From contig JABFGB010000011.1 of NCBI GenBank assembly GCA_013112715.1, positions 1-64,000 on the forward strand: DNA of 64,000 nucleotides, in the 5' to 3' direction. The number at the start of each line of letters is the position of its first letter. Positions within the stretch are counted from its first letter, which is position 1. This stretch comes from Chloroflexota bacterium (GTDB lineage Bacteria; Chloroflexota; Anaerolineae; Aggregatilineales; J027). Shown here piece after piece: positions 15,265 through 24,499 of this stretch. The position numbers were made by a program, and so were the translations under genes. The notes under the pieces were generated by a model. That model saw only the letters and a list, made by a program, of their open reading frames with translations, did not search any database and was not told where the DNA came from.

Positions 15265-17846
15265 TCGCTTGGGGAAACGCGAATCCGCTGGACGTATTCC
15301 CCTGCTGCATAATTGCTGCTGCCATCCGTGACCATGCGGGTTAGGGTGTAGCGAATTTCAAAATCGAGCGGGGCATTATTAGGAAATGTCCAATCGCGCA
15401 CGAGGGTTGCCCAAGTATGGCAGCGATTATCATTCTCCGTATAGTCGTATTCAAACCAATAACGACTACCGATGTCTACCCCATTGAGGAAAAATTGCAT
15501 GGTCAGGGCATCTAGGTTGGTTTGTAATAATTCATTGGTGGCTGTACACCAGATAAAGTTCCAGCGCAGGGTTTCGGTGGGGTCAACGGTAATTTCATAT
15601 GCGGCTGTGCCGGGAGACTTCAAATCTCGAAATTGGGCTTCGATAGTCGTCCATAGACTTTCATATAGGATAACCTCGTTGATGGTCGAGGGTTGAATCA
15701 AGCGCACGGGCAAATCCAGCAAGGCCTCTTGGTCTTGATGCAGCGCCCAAATTTTGACATCGCCCTGACGACTGACCGAGACCAACATTGTACCATCGGC
15801 GTTGAAGGCGAGTTTATTGATAACAGGGCTGGGCTGCTGCTGAAGGGTGGTGATTTCTTCGTCCGAGGCGACATTCCATAGACGAACTGAACCATTCGAG
15901 CCACCAATCGCCAAAAGACTGCCGTCGGGACTGTAGCGCAGGGTGGTGATCCAACTAGTGGGTGGCTCCAAAATATCCAATGCATCACCATTTTGAACAT
16001 CCCAGATTCGCAAGGTACGATCCGCACTGCCCGAAGCCAAGCGCGTGCCCGTCGGATTAAAGGCCACCGTAAAGACTAAATCGGTGTGACCTGCCAATTC
16101 GGTCAACATGGTACGGTTTTCGACATCCCATATCCGCACCATAAAATCGCTGCCCGCCGAAGCTACCCATTTTCCATCCGGGCTGAACACCGCCTCCTCC
16201 ACCGAGCGCGAATGTTCCCCCATCACAATGCCCGATCCATCTGCGACATCCCACAGCCAGATTTTGCCATCCGCTCCGGCAGAAACCAATTGAGTCCCGT
16301 CAGGGCTAAAGGCAACACTGTGTACGTTGTTGTCATGCCCCCGCAGAACTGATAATTCTGAACCTGTGCGGGTTTCCCAGATGCGGATGGTGTTGTCGTC
16401 TGCACCGGAAGCGATTTTACTGCCGTCGGGGCTGAAAGCGACTGTCACGACATCATCGGTATGCCCCCTCAGCAAGCGAACTTCCTCATCTACCATCGAA
16501 ACTAAGTAGACACCTTCTGGGCGGGCGAGGGCCAATAATTCACCATCCGGTGACCATGCGGCGTCCTGCGCTTCAAGGCCGGGGATGGTTCGCAAGATTT
16601 CCACTTCGGAGGCGGTTTGGGCAGTAATTTGCAGTGGATTTGCAGGGGTGGCAGTCGCCGTTTCAGCCTCGGGCGTATTGGTTGGAATGGGTGTTTCTTT
16701 GACGGGTGAGGTCTCGGCAGAGGCGTTTGGGGAAACACGGAGCGAATCATCGGTAATGGTCGGGAACTGCCCGTTTTCGTGCGTCGGGTCATCCTCTTGA
16801 TTGCTGAGTAATACAATCAACCCGCCAAATCCAATCATCATGAGGCCCATCAGCAGCAGACTACCAATCATCCAGCGATTATTTTTGCGCCGGCGGGGTT
16901 GGTGACGCTCAAAGGGTGTGCGGGTGTCGTCCAGCGGGCCGGAGGGAACAGGCGGCAGGGTTTCAAACGTCTTGCTGCCCAAAAACCCAGTGGTGAGGCG
17001 TTCTTGGGTGGGGATTTCAGCAATGGCCTCTTCCAATGCGGTCACAAAGGTGCTGGCGTTGGGATAACGCATACTGGGGTCTTTGGCAAGCACCCGATTC
17101 ATGACTGAATTGACAGCCGGAGGTAGATTGGGTTGCACAAGAGAGGGTGGCTTGGCATTTTCATGCAGATGTTTATGCATCATCGCGTAGGGCGTGCTGG
17201 CTTGGAAAGGTAGTTCATCGGTCAGCAAGATGTAGGCGATAACGCCTAACGAATAGATATCGGCCCGTGCATCCACACTTTCGGCCCGCCATTGTTCGGG
17301 TGACATATAGGCGGGTGTACCCATTGCTTGACCGGTTGTGGTCAGCCCGCTTTTTTCGACCTGTAACAACTTGGCGATCCCAAAATCACCTAGATAAGCG
17401 TTGCCCTCGGTGTCAAACAGGACATTGCTGGCCTTGAGGTCGCGGTGAATGATATTTTGTTTGTGGGCATAATCCAAGCCACTGCCGATTTGCCGCAAAA
17501 TTTGCAGGGCCTCGCGCAGGGAAGGGCGCTTAAAAAATTCAAGGCGCTGGCTTAATGTACCCCCCGTCAAGAGGCGCATCACGATGTAGCTGATGCCTTC
17601 ATCCGTGCCGTGATCGTAAATGGGCAAGATATGGGGATGCTCCAATAGGGCAGCGAGTTGAACTTCACGCTCAAAACGTTCGGCGTAATCGGCTTGTTGG
17701 GCAAACTGGGGCGGCAGCACTTTGACAGCGACCTTACGCCGGACGGTGGTTTGATAAGATTCATAGACCGCACTCATCCCGCCCACACCAATGAGATCAC
17801 CGAGCTTGTAGCTGCCAAGCTGTTGTCCAGTCAGGTTATGCTGCAT
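15261..17846 (-). CDS. Ser/Thr protein kinase with membrane segment and WD40 repeats
   Basis: The 861-residue protein has a Hanks-type kinase domain over about residues 10-275. It contains the glycine loop LIGVGGMSAVY, the ATP lysine in VAVKVLPP, HRDLKASN in the catalytic loop, DFGIAK, and GTPAYMSPEQW in the activation segment; all key residues are present. One membrane segment lies near 330-350. Beyond it is a Thr/Pro-rich linker, then about seven WD40 repeats (for example TVAFSPDGSKIASGADDNTI) and a final domain of unknown type. The WD40 part would be extracytoplasmic if the kinase is cytoplasmic, so it may act as a sensor. It is divergent from lexA and starts at ATG 17846 behind AGGA. Confidence 0.93.
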   Translation of the reverse strand: MQHNLTGQQLGSYKLGDLIGVGGMSAVYESYQTTVRRKVAVKVLPPQFAQQADYAERFEREVQLAALLEHPHILPIYDHGTDEGISYIVMRLLTGGTLSQRLEFFKRPSLREALQILRQIGSGLDYAHKQNIIHRDLKASNVLFDTEGNAYLGDFGIAKLLQVEKSGLTTTGQAMGTPAYMSPEQWRAESVDARADIYSLGVIAYILLTDELPFQASTPYAMMHKHLHENAKPPSLVQPNLPPAVNSVMNRVLAKDPSMRYPNASTFVTALEEAIAEIPTQERLTTGFLGSKTFETLPPVPSGPLDDTRTPFERHQPRRRKNNRWMIGSLLLMGLMMIGFGGLIVLLSNQEDDPTHENGQFPTITDDSLRVSPNASAETSPVKETPIPTNTPEAETATATPANPLQITAQTASEVEILRTIPGLEAQDAAWSPDGELLALARPEGVYLVSMVDEEVRLLRGHTDDVVTVAFSPDGSKIASGADDNTIRIWETRTGSELSVLRGHDNNVHSVAFSPDGTQLVSAGADGKIWLWDVADGSGIVMGEHSRSVEEAVFSPDGKWVASAGSDFMVRIWDVENRTMLTELAGHTDLVFTVAFNPTGTRLASGSADRTLRIWDVQNGDALDILEPPTSWITTLRYSPDGSLLAIGGSNGSVRLWNVASDEEITTLQQQPSPVINKLAFNADGTMLVSVSRQGDVKIWALHQDQEALLDLPVRLIQPSTINEVILYESLWTTIEAQFRDLKSPGTAAYEITVDPTETLRWNFIWCTATNELLQTNLDALTMQFFLNGVDIGSRYWFEYDYTENDNRCHTWATLVRDWTFPNNAPLDFEIRYTLTRMVTDGSSNYAAGEYVQRIRVSPSD

Positions 17847-17953
17847 GAATCCTGCCCTGTCTACGCCACTTTATGATGCTGGAAATTATAGTCGGAGAAA
17901 GGGTTCGTTCCAAATTGGTTATGCCCAAGTCAGAATTTCCTTTGGGCAAATGC

Positions 17954-17983
17954 TTGACTCAGAACAGAGGTTCGGAATATAAT
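17954..17983 (+). promoter_or_regulatory. lexA promoter
   Basis: TTGACT (17954-17959) and TATAAT (17978-17983) are 18 bases apart, close to the sigma-70 consensus. The expected start near 17990 gives a short leader before the lexA ATG. The SOS box lies between the two elements. Confidence 0.85.
17962..17973 (+). promoter_or_regulatory. SOS box (LexA operator)
   Basis: GAAC, four bases, then GTTC matches the Gram-positive-type LexA operator GAACN4GTTC with a CG-like extension to the right. It sits between the -35 and -10 boxes of lexA, so bound LexA would block its own promoter. Confidence 0.85.
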
Positions 17984-18025
17984 GTGGAAAAGTTTAACCG
18001 AACGTATGTGCGACGAGGTGGTAAT

Positions 18026-18754
18026 ATGGCAAATACAGAATCAAAACGAACATCGCGGCGAGACCCTAATAAGCTCTCGGAACGCCAAAAGAAAATCTTG
18101 GTATTCATTGAGCAATTCTTGAAACGGAATGGCTATCCGCCGACCATTCGGGAAATTGGCGAGGCTGTCCAAATTGCTTCCACATCAGTGGTCAATTACA
18201 ACTTGAACAAGTTGGTCAATGGCAGCTATTTGGAACGTTCTCCCGATGTATCACGTGGGCTACGCCTGCTCAAGAATTTGAACAATGAACCTGTCGAAAT
18301 CGAATATACTCATGAAATACGGGTAATCGAGGCGTCGAATGTCACGCCTGTGCCGATGTTGGGCAAGATCGCCGCAGGGATGCCCCTGATGCTGCCCGAA
18401 AATCACAGCCTCTATCCTGACCCTGATGAAATCGTCGAAGTCCCATCACCGCTTTTGGGCCGCTATGCCAACAGCGATAACATCTATGCCCTGCGGGTGC
18501 AAGGCGATTCAATGGTAGATGCACTGGTCGGTGACCGAGACATTATTGTGGTGCAGCGGCAAGAAACGGCTGAAAACGGGGATATGGTGGCGGTGTTGTT
18601 AGAAGATAGCAACGAAACCACGCTCAAATATTTCTATCGTGAAGGCAAACTGATTCGGTTGCAGCCGGCCAACACGACCATGGACCCGATTTTGGTAGAC
18701 GCCCGACGAGTCAAAATTCAGGGACGTGTTTTGGCTGTTCTGCGCCAACTCTAA
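18026..18754 (+). CDS. lexA: SOS repressor LexA
   Basis: The 242-residue product represses DNA-damage genes and self-cleaves when RecA is active. The N-terminal winged helix is clear (LSERQKKILVFIEQFLKRNG, then YPPTIREIGEAVQIAS). The cleavage site is the Ala-Gly of GKIAAGMP, the catalytic Ser is in VQGDSMVDALVGD and the catalytic Lys in ETTLKYF. ATG 18026 has GAGGTGG upstream; the longer frame to 17873 would run through the promoter and is rejected. Together with the SOS box at 17962-17973 this gives standard autoregulation. It is divergent from the WD40 kinase gene. Confidence 0.95.
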   Translation: MANTESKRTSRRDPNKLSERQKKILVFIEQFLKRNGYPPTIREIGEAVQIASTSVVNYNLNKLVNGSYLERSPDVSRGLRLLKNLNNEPVEIEYTHEIRVIEASNVTPVPMLGKIAAGMPLMLPENHSLYPDPDEIVEVPSPLLGRYANSDNIYALRVQGDSMVDALVGDRDIIVVQRQETAENGDMVAVLLEDSNETTLKYFYREGKLIRLQPANTTMDPILVDARRVKIQGRVLAVLRQL

Positions 18755-18779
18755 ACCATCAATACACCCATCACCGTGC

Positions 18780-19559
18780 CTATGCTAACACACTGACGGC
18801 GTAGGCAACGGATGCGACGATACCTGCCGCAAATAGGATTGGAGCAAACATCCATTTGTTGGGTGTATTTACGTCCACAATGCGTACTCCGCCCGGTTGA
18901 ATCAAATCACGTTGTACTTCAAATTCCGGGCAGATAAACCACGCCAATATGAACCCTCCAACCAAGCCGCCAATATGGGCCGCGTTGTCAATATTGGCAT
19001 CCGGTAGCAGCCCAAACCCAATATTAATCAGGGCCAAAATTCCCATTTGCGACAAACGTCGCTGTGCTCCGTCGCCATAAAGATGACGATGGCGATGTAG
19101 GTAGACCCCCATTGCGCTGAAGATTGCAAAAATCGCCCCGGACGCACCAATCGAAACGGCATCCGTATAGAGCAGACTGGCGAGCGAAGCCGTGATGCCC
19201 CCCAAGACGTAAATCAGTGCGAACCGTACATGCCCAAAAAGGCTTTCCACATCACGCCCAAACAGATAGAGTGCGTAGCCATTAAACAAAATGTGCATCA
19301 TATCCAGATGGAAAAATATGCTGGTAAAGAGGCGATAGTATTCTCCGTCGTAGAGGATGCGCTCGTTGATTTTGGCCCAGTCCAGCATAAATAGGCGGCT
19401 TTGCAAAGCACCCAGCGAATTTCCATAGAGGTAAATCACGCCGATGATACCCAAAATGATATATGTCAAGATGGGCTGCACGGTAGGCAGGGTGATGCGC
19501 ACACGATGGTTAGGCGAGGGAGGCGTATTGGGGGTAGGTGGGTTGTGATTTGGTTCCAT
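18780..19559 (-). CDS. Rhomboid-family intramembrane serine protease
   Basis: The product is about 259 residues with a Pro-rich cytoplasmic N-terminus and six or seven membrane segments. Rhomboid signatures are present: HILFNGYALYLFG, the catalytic Ser in GASGAIFAIFSAMG and the catalytic His in NAAHIGGLVGG. It would cleave membrane proteins inside the lipid bilayer; the substrates are unknown. ATG 19559 is chosen because the extension to 19604 has a weaker context. It lies beyond the lexA stop on the opposite strand. The upstream gap of nearly 290 bases also holds two palindromes likely belonging to the ABC exporter operon. Confidence 0.88.
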   Translation of the reverse strand: MEPNHNPPTPNTPPSPNHRVRITLPTVQPILTYIILGIIGVIYLYGNSLGALQSRLFMLDWAKINERILYDGEYYRLFTSIFFHLDMMHILFNGYALYLFGRDVESLFGHVRFALIYVLGGITASLASLLYTDAVSIGASGAIFAIFSAMGVYLHRHRHLYGDGAQRRLSQMGILALINIGFGLLPDANIDNAAHIGGLVGGFILAWFICPEFEVQRDLIQPGGVRIVDVNTPNKWMFAPILFAAGIVASVAYAVSVLA

Positions 19560-19670
19560 ACCGACATTATGGCGGTAGAAAAATTGCTTGGCAATACACA
19601 TCACTCGCTTGCCGGGCGATTTAATGAAATTCTAACTTCTCTACCCACTTTATTGTGTTGAAGCGAAAGT

Positions 19671-19682
19671 GCCTTATAAGGC
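19671..19682. repeat. 12-base perfect palindrome
   Basis: GCCTTATAAGGC is a perfect palindrome in the gap between the divergent rhomboid and ABC-exporter genes. It lies 16 bases to the left of a second, 16-base palindrome and may be an operator. Confidence 0.6.
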
Positions 19683-19698
19683 TTGACCTATCATGGTA

Positions 19699-19714
19699 TT
19701 TAGGTTAACCTAAA
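19699..19714. promoter_or_regulatory. 16-base perfect palindrome, putative operator
   Basis: TTTAGGTTAACCTAAA is perfectly palindromic and sits just upstream of a TTGACA (19727-19732) that may be the -35 of the ABC-exporter operon. Its half-site resembles those of DtxR/MntR-type regulators, but no such regulator is in the window. The AGGTTAACCT core recurs at 61248-61257. Confidence 0.55.
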
Positions 19715-19846
19715 AAAAGATTTAAGTTGACAAAATAACTCGCCGATTAGGATGTTTATCCTGACCGAAACAGCCCTATATCACTTTGATTCCTTTAACA
19801 TTGGGCGCAGGATAACAGATAGTAGGCAGATTACAGGAGGGGAACC

Positions 19847-20566
19847 TTGATTACGATTGACCATGTATCTAAGCACTATCAGATGGGGACTGTCACCGTT
19901 ACAGCCTTGCAAGATGTGTCATTGCAAGTGAATAAAGGCGAATTTGTCGTGATTTTGGGGCCATCAGGCAGTGGCAAAACGACCCTGCTGAATATGTTGA
20001 GCGCCCTTGATAGGCCAACTATTGGCAAAATCAGCATTAACGGCCAAGACATTACCTCGGCCAGCCGCACCGATCATTTTAAATTCCGACGCGAGACGAT
20101 AGGTTTCATCTTCCAGTCATTTAACTTGTTTCCGAGCCTGACCGCCCTCGAAAATGTGCAATTTGCAGTAGATATGCGCGGCAATGGCAATCACCGCAAT
20201 GGTAGTCGTGCCGCAATAGCGCAAGAGGTCTTGACACAGGTGGGTCTAGGTGAACGGGTGCGGCATTTCCCGCATGAGCTTTCGGGTGGGGAACAGCAGC
20301 GGGTAGCGATTGCACGGGCATTGGCGATGGGTAATCCGATTTTGCTGGCAGATGAACCAACCGGGGAACTCGATTTTCGGACAGGCATCCAGATTTTGCA
20401 GTTATTACAGGAGCAAGCATTGAATGGGAAGACAGTGTTGGTTGTGACCCATAACCGCGAAATTTCACGGGTGGCGGATCGCGTTGTTGAACTCAGCAGT
20501 GGACAAATTGTGCGCGACGGCCCGCCGCAGGGTGGCAAAGCTGCCATTAGCGACCTGCACTGGTAA
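19847..20566 (+). CDS. ABC transporter ATPase, LolD/MacB type
   Basis: The 239-residue protein is an ABC ATPase. It shows Walker A GPSGSGKTTLLN, a Q-loop IFQSFNLFPSLTALENV, the signature LSGGEQQRVAIARAL, and Walker B ILLADEPTGELD with the H-loop VVTHNREI. The DEPTGELD and FNLFPSLTALENV forms are typical of the MacB/LolD/FtsE-like exporter group that partners FtsX-type permeases. The start is TTG 19847, four bases after a strong AGGAGGGG. The permease gene follows 13 bases downstream. The exporter may extract lipoproteins or secrete peptides and antibiotics; the substrate is unknown. Confidence 0.92.
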   Translation: MITIDHVSKHYQMGTVTVTALQDVSLQVNKGEFVVILGPSGSGKTTLLNMLSALDRPTIGKISINGQDITSASRTDHFKFRRETIGFIFQSFNLFPSLTALENVQFAVDMRGNGNHRNGSRAAIAQEVLTQVGLGERVRHFPHELSGGEQQRVAIARALAMGNPILLADEPTGELDFRTGIQILQLLQEQALNGKTVLVVTHNREISRVADRVVELSSGQIVRDGPPQGGKAAISDLHW

Positions 20567-20579
20567 AGGGGGTATCAAC

Positions 20580-23036
20580 ATGCGACAAGTTCAATTTTGG
20601 CTGCGGTGGTCATGGCGTGACCTCAAAGCACGCTGGCTGCAAGTGCTGGCGATTGGCATTATTATCGCACTGGGGACAGGGGTTTTTAGTGGATTTGGGG
20701 GACAGAAAAAATGGCGGATTCATTCACTCGATGAAAGCTATGAGCGTCTAAATACCTATGATCTGCGGATGACCCTGACGGATGGCAGCTATCTTGAAAA
20801 AGAGGCATTGCTAGATACTCTGCGCGATGTAAACGGGGTAACGGGAGTTGAATCACGCTTGATTATTGCGACACAGGTAGATGCCTCCCAAGACGACGAA
20901 ACCATATTGGTACAAGGGGAAATCGTTGGAGTAGATGTGGCAGCAGGTGGGCCACACATCAACCAACTCTACCGCAATCAAGGCCGCGATTTTACTGAGG
21001 ATGACAGTGGTCAGAATGTGGCGATAGTCGAATACAAATTCGCCAAACATTATGACCTAAAACCGGGAGATGCTCTGCATATCAGCGGCGATATTCCATT
21101 GGATTTTGTGGGGACGGGACAATCTTCTGAATATTTTTATATCATCCCGGCGGAAGGGGTGTTTTTGGGGGAGGCCAGTTACGCCGTACTCTTTATGCCG
21201 CTAGAAACGGTGCAAAACATCGCCAGACGCGAAGGCTTGGTCAACAGCGTGGTGATGACGTTGGAGGATGGGGTTGATCGCAAAGCGGTGGAGGCTGAAA
21301 TTGAAACACGTATGGCCCAAGCATTCCCTGATACTGGCTTCGAGATGAATACGCGCCAAGAGGATAACATTTATAAACTAGCCTATTCTGACGCTGAGAA
21401 CGATCAGGTAACGTGGGACATCATCGCCTATCTGTTTTTGATTGGGGCGGCGATGGGGGCGTTTAATCTGGCAGGGCGCATGGTTGAGGCGCAGCGGCGG
21501 CAGATTGGCATCGGCATGGCGCTGGGGGTGCCACGTTTTTGGATCGCGTTCCGGCCCCTGTTGGTGGGGCTGCAAATTGCGATTTCTGGCATGGTGTTTG
21601 GGTTAATTTTTGGGGCCATTCTCAGCACTGTTTTCGGCAATATTGTCAAAGATTTTGCCCCCTTGCCCTATTGGATTATCGAACTGGATATGGCGACGTT
21701 TCTCCGAGCGGCGGTGGTCGGTTTTTTGCTGCCGTTTGTGGCGACCTTGATTCCAACCATACGAGCGGTACGAGTGAATCCCATTGATGCTATTCAATCC
21801 GGGACACTGGTGGCGAAGGGCGGTGGATGGACAAAACTGCTGAATTATTTGCCTATCCCCGGTAGGAGTTTTGCACGGATGCCCTTCCGCAATATCCTTC
21901 GCGCACCGTGGCGAACGACTTTGACAATTTTGGGGGTAGCGGTTGCCATTACCCTCATGGTGATGTTTGTTGGTTTCTTAGATACCTTTGTCGCCACAAT
22001 GGATGAAGCGGACGAAGCACTGTTGGGGCGAGGTGGGAATCGGGTGCAGGTCAATCTCAACTTCTTCTATCCAGTGGACACCCCGAATATCCAAGCGTTG
22101 GATGACCTAAAAACGGCGGAGGGAGAACCTCTGCTGGCGGAGACGGAACCGCGCTTGATGTTGGGGGGCACACTAAAACGGGGTGATACCGAAATCCCGA
22201 CTATGTTAGAGTTAGTCAAAATGGACAGCCCCATTTGGCGACCCACCTTTGTGGAGGGCAGTCTCAAAGCAGGGGAGGATGGGATTGTGCTTTCGGAAAA
22301 AGCCGCCAAAGACCTTGAAGTGGAGGTTGGAGACACCATTACCCTTGAACACCCCCTACGCGAAGGCACGTTCTCATTCCGCATGATGTCCAGCGAAGTT
22401 CGAGTGACCGCGATTCATAACAACCCGATGCGCTCCCTGAATTATATGGATATGAGCAGTGCGGGCATGATGGGCTTGGAGGGACAAACGAACCTGTTGG
22501 TGGTGACGCCAAGTCAGTATGCTAATGTCAATGACATCAAACGCGCTCTATTTTCACAGCCGGGCGTGTCATCGGTGGTCGGTGTCCAAGAATATTTGGA
22601 TGCCTTTGACGAGGTCTTGCGACTTTTTACCTTGTTCCTGCGGGTGGTACAGATTGTCGTCTTGTTTATGGCGTTTCTCATCGCATTTAACTCAACCAGT
22701 ATCAATGTGGATGAACGGGTCCGGGAAATCGCCACGATGTTTGCTTTTGGGCTGCCCGTGCGAACGGTGACGCGGATGCAAATTGTCGAAAACATCCTGA
22801 TCGGTATCTTCGGTACGCTGGTTGGTTTGTTGGCGGGGTGGCTACTGCTACAACGATTCTTGGCAGCGCGGGTGGAAGATCAACTTGAGGACATTAATCT
22901 GGTTATCGTGCTGGCACCAACCACGATCTTGATCTCGTTACTATTGGGGGTGTTGGTGGTAGCGCTGACGCCCATTTTGAGTATTCGCCGAATGTTGCGC
23001 ATGGATATTCCCTCGACCATCCGTTATGTGGAATAA
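20580..23036 (+). CDS. FtsX-like ABC permease (large, two FtsX domains)
   Basis: The 818-residue product has an N-terminal membrane segment (LQVLAIGIIIALGTGVF) and a MacB-like periplasmic domain. A block of three membrane segments follows near 280-420, then a second membrane segment, a second periplasmic domain and a final block of three segments near the C-terminus. This is the duplicated FtsX layout of large exporters. ATG 20580, behind AAAGGGGG, is used; the earlier frame to 20484 overlaps the ATPase gene and is rejected. With the ATPase at 19847 it makes a complete exporter, and no periplasmic adaptor gene is adjacent. Confidence 0.88.
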   Translation: MRQVQFWLRWSWRDLKARWLQVLAIGIIIALGTGVFSGFGGQKKWRIHSLDESYERLNTYDLRMTLTDGSYLEKEALLDTLRDVNGVTGVESRLIIATQVDASQDDETILVQGEIVGVDVAAGGPHINQLYRNQGRDFTEDDSGQNVAIVEYKFAKHYDLKPGDALHISGDIPLDFVGTGQSSEYFYIIPAEGVFLGEASYAVLFMPLETVQNIARREGLVNSVVMTLEDGVDRKAVEAEIETRMAQAFPDTGFEMNTRQEDNIYKLAYSDAENDQVTWDIIAYLFLIGAAMGAFNLAGRMVEAQRRQIGIGMALGVPRFWIAFRPLLVGLQIAISGMVFGLIFGAILSTVFGNIVKDFAPLPYWIIELDMATFLRAAVVGFLLPFVATLIPTIRAVRVNPIDAIQSGTLVAKGGGWTKLLNYLPIPGRSFARMPFRNILRAPWRTTLTILGVAVAITLMVMFVGFLDTFVATMDEADEALLGRGGNRVQVNLNFFYPVDTPNIQALDDLKTAEGEPLLAETEPRLMLGGTLKRGDTEIPTMLELVKMDSPIWRPTFVEGSLKAGEDGIVLSEKAAKDLEVEVGDTITLEHPLREGTFSFRMMSSEVRVTAIHNNPMRSLNYMDMSSAGMMGLEGQTNLLVVTPSQYANVNDIKRALFSQPGVSSVVGVQEYLDAFDEVLRLFTLFLRVVQIVVLFMAFLIAFNSTSINVDERVREIATMFAFGLPVRTVTRMQIVENILIGIFGTLVGLLAGWLLLQRFLAARVEDQLEDINLVIVLAPTTILISLLLGVLVVALTPILSIRRMLRMDIPSTIRYVE

Positions 23037-23041
23037 CACGT

Positions 23042-23063
23042 GGGGCGGCCTAAAAAACCGCCC
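23042..23063 (+). terminator. Hairpin after ABC exporter
   Basis: GGGCGG (23043-23048) and CCGCCC (23058-23063) form a stem around an A-rich loop just after the permease stop. The T-run is poor, so termination may be weak. It belongs to a family of similar GGCGG hairpins in this window. Confidence 0.5.
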
Positions 23064-23140
23064 TCTCAGTTGCATTCTCCGCGCAAATCCCTAATATTGA
23101 GGCATGATTCCGCCCAAAATATTTATGGACAAAAATTATA

Positions 23141-24412
23141 ATGACGGATAAGCAGTTTCCGGTTGAACCCGAATATCTCCAACTCCTCTATGAAGTCACA
23201 CGTTACCTCAATTCTAGCCTTGAGTTCGGGTCAGTTTTGGATTATGTCATAGACCGGGCCATTGAAGTTACACGGGCCGAACGCGGTTTTTTGATGCTGA
23301 TAGATGAACAAACTGGCAAGCTGCATTTTGAAGTAGCACGTGGCATGAATCGGCAAGATTTGGAGACCCCCGCCTTTGAAATCAGTACCACCGTCGTCAA
23401 TGAGTTGATGATGACCAAAGAACCCATCCTGACCAGCAATGCGCTTTATGACAAGCGGTTTAAAGCTGGTGAAAGCGTCATCACCAAAGGGTTGCGCTCG
23501 ATTTTGTGTGTGCCGATCATGATGCGGGACAAAATGACAGGCCTGATTTATGTGGATAACCGTATCATCGCAGGCATGTTTAACGAAGGGCATCGGGATT
23601 TATTGGCAGCCTTTGCCAGCCAAGCCGGAATCGCCATTGAGAACGCCCGTTTATATCAGGTCGCTGTTGAAAAAGGTCGGATGCAGCGTGAACTGGAAAT
23701 GGCCCGCAATATTCAACAGGGGCTTTTGCCGCGTTGGGTTAAAACACTGCCCGGATACGATGTCGCTTTTGATTGGTATGCGGCGCGTGAGGTGGCAGGC
23801 GATTTTTATGATTGCTTTTTGCTGGATGAACACCGCATGGGGATTGTCGTGGCAGATGTGGCCGATAAGGGTGCTCCGGCGGCGATTTTTATGGCAGTGG
23901 CACGGAGTTTGTTACGTGGGAATGCTTTTTCCCACCAATCCCCCGATGAAACACTCGCCTCGACTAATCGGCTGCTGTTGCAAGACGCGACGGGGGGGAT
24001 TTTTGTCACGGTCTATTATGCCATCTTGGAGCTAGGGGGCCGAATGTATGGGGTCAACGCAGGTCATAATTTACCATTGCTATATCGCGCCAGAACCCGG
24101 CAAATTGAGTGGCTGCCACGCGGGGGGCGTCCACTGGGATGGTTTGATGATTTGCCGACACGCATTGATGAATATCAACTAGAGGTCGGGGACGTGGTGG
24201 TGTTTTATACCGATGGCTTAACGGAGGCGGAGAATATTTATCAGGAGCCGCTTGGGGATGCTCAACTGGCGGAGGTGGTGATGCACTATGCTGATGGAAC
24301 AGCAGCCCAGATCAAAAATGCGATTTTGGCAGCAGTAACGACCTTTGTAGGGAATGCCCCGGTACTAGACGATTTAACGCTGGTGGTGGTGCGCTATATT
24401 GGGGAAGAGTAG
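23141..24412 (+). CDS. GAF-SpoIIE protein phosphatase (PP2C type)
   Basis: The 423-residue cytoplasmic protein has a GAF domain over about residues 20-165 (AERGFLMLIDEQTGKL, then SILCVPIM). A short coiled linker (MQRELEMARNIQQGLLP) and a SpoIIE/RsbU-type PP2C domain follow. The metal-binding motifs are intact: REVAGDFYD, VADVADKGAPAA, NAGHNLPLLY, FYTDGLTEA and DDLTLVVVR. Such enzymes dephosphorylate anti-sigma antagonists in partner-switching systems, with GAF sensing a small ligand. A candidate partner is the RsbT-like protein at 47563, but nothing is adjacent. It starts at ATG 23141 with no good ribosome site. Confidence 0.92.
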   Translation: MTDKQFPVEPEYLQLLYEVTRYLNSSLEFGSVLDYVIDRAIEVTRAERGFLMLIDEQTGKLHFEVARGMNRQDLETPAFEISTTVVNELMMTKEPILTSNALYDKRFKAGESVITKGLRSILCVPIMMRDKMTGLIYVDNRIIAGMFNEGHRDLLAAFASQAGIAIENARLYQVAVEKGRMQRELEMARNIQQGLLPRWVKTLPGYDVAFDWYAAREVAGDFYDCFLLDEHRMGIVVADVADKGAPAAIFMAVARSLLRGNAFSHQSPDETLASTNRLLLQDATGGIFVTVYYAILELGGRMYGVNAGHNLPLLYRARTRQIEWLPRGGRPLGWFDDLPTRIDEYQLEVGDVVVFYTDGLTEAENIYQEPLGDAQLAEVVMHYADGTAAQIKNAILAAVTTFVGNAPVLDDLTLVVVRYIGEE

Positions 24413-24436
24413 CACAAGATTGGGCAATGTGGCAGC

Positions 24437-24467
24437 AGAGGAGCAGAAATTCATGCTCTGCCCCTCT
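24437..24467. terminator. Bidirectional terminator hairpin
   Basis: AGAGGAGCAGA (24437-24447) pairs with TCTGCCCCTCT (24457-24467) with one mismatch, followed by TTTG. It lies between the convergent SpoIIE phosphatase and FHA genes and could end both transcripts. Confidence 0.65.
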
Positions 24468-24499
24468 TTGTTCATGTGCGAAGCGGCGTATAAAGTCGG

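Noticed and set aside
17873..18025. N-terminal extension of LexA
   Set aside because: It would cross the lexA promoter and SOS box, and the LexA family starts at about residue 1 of ATG 18026.
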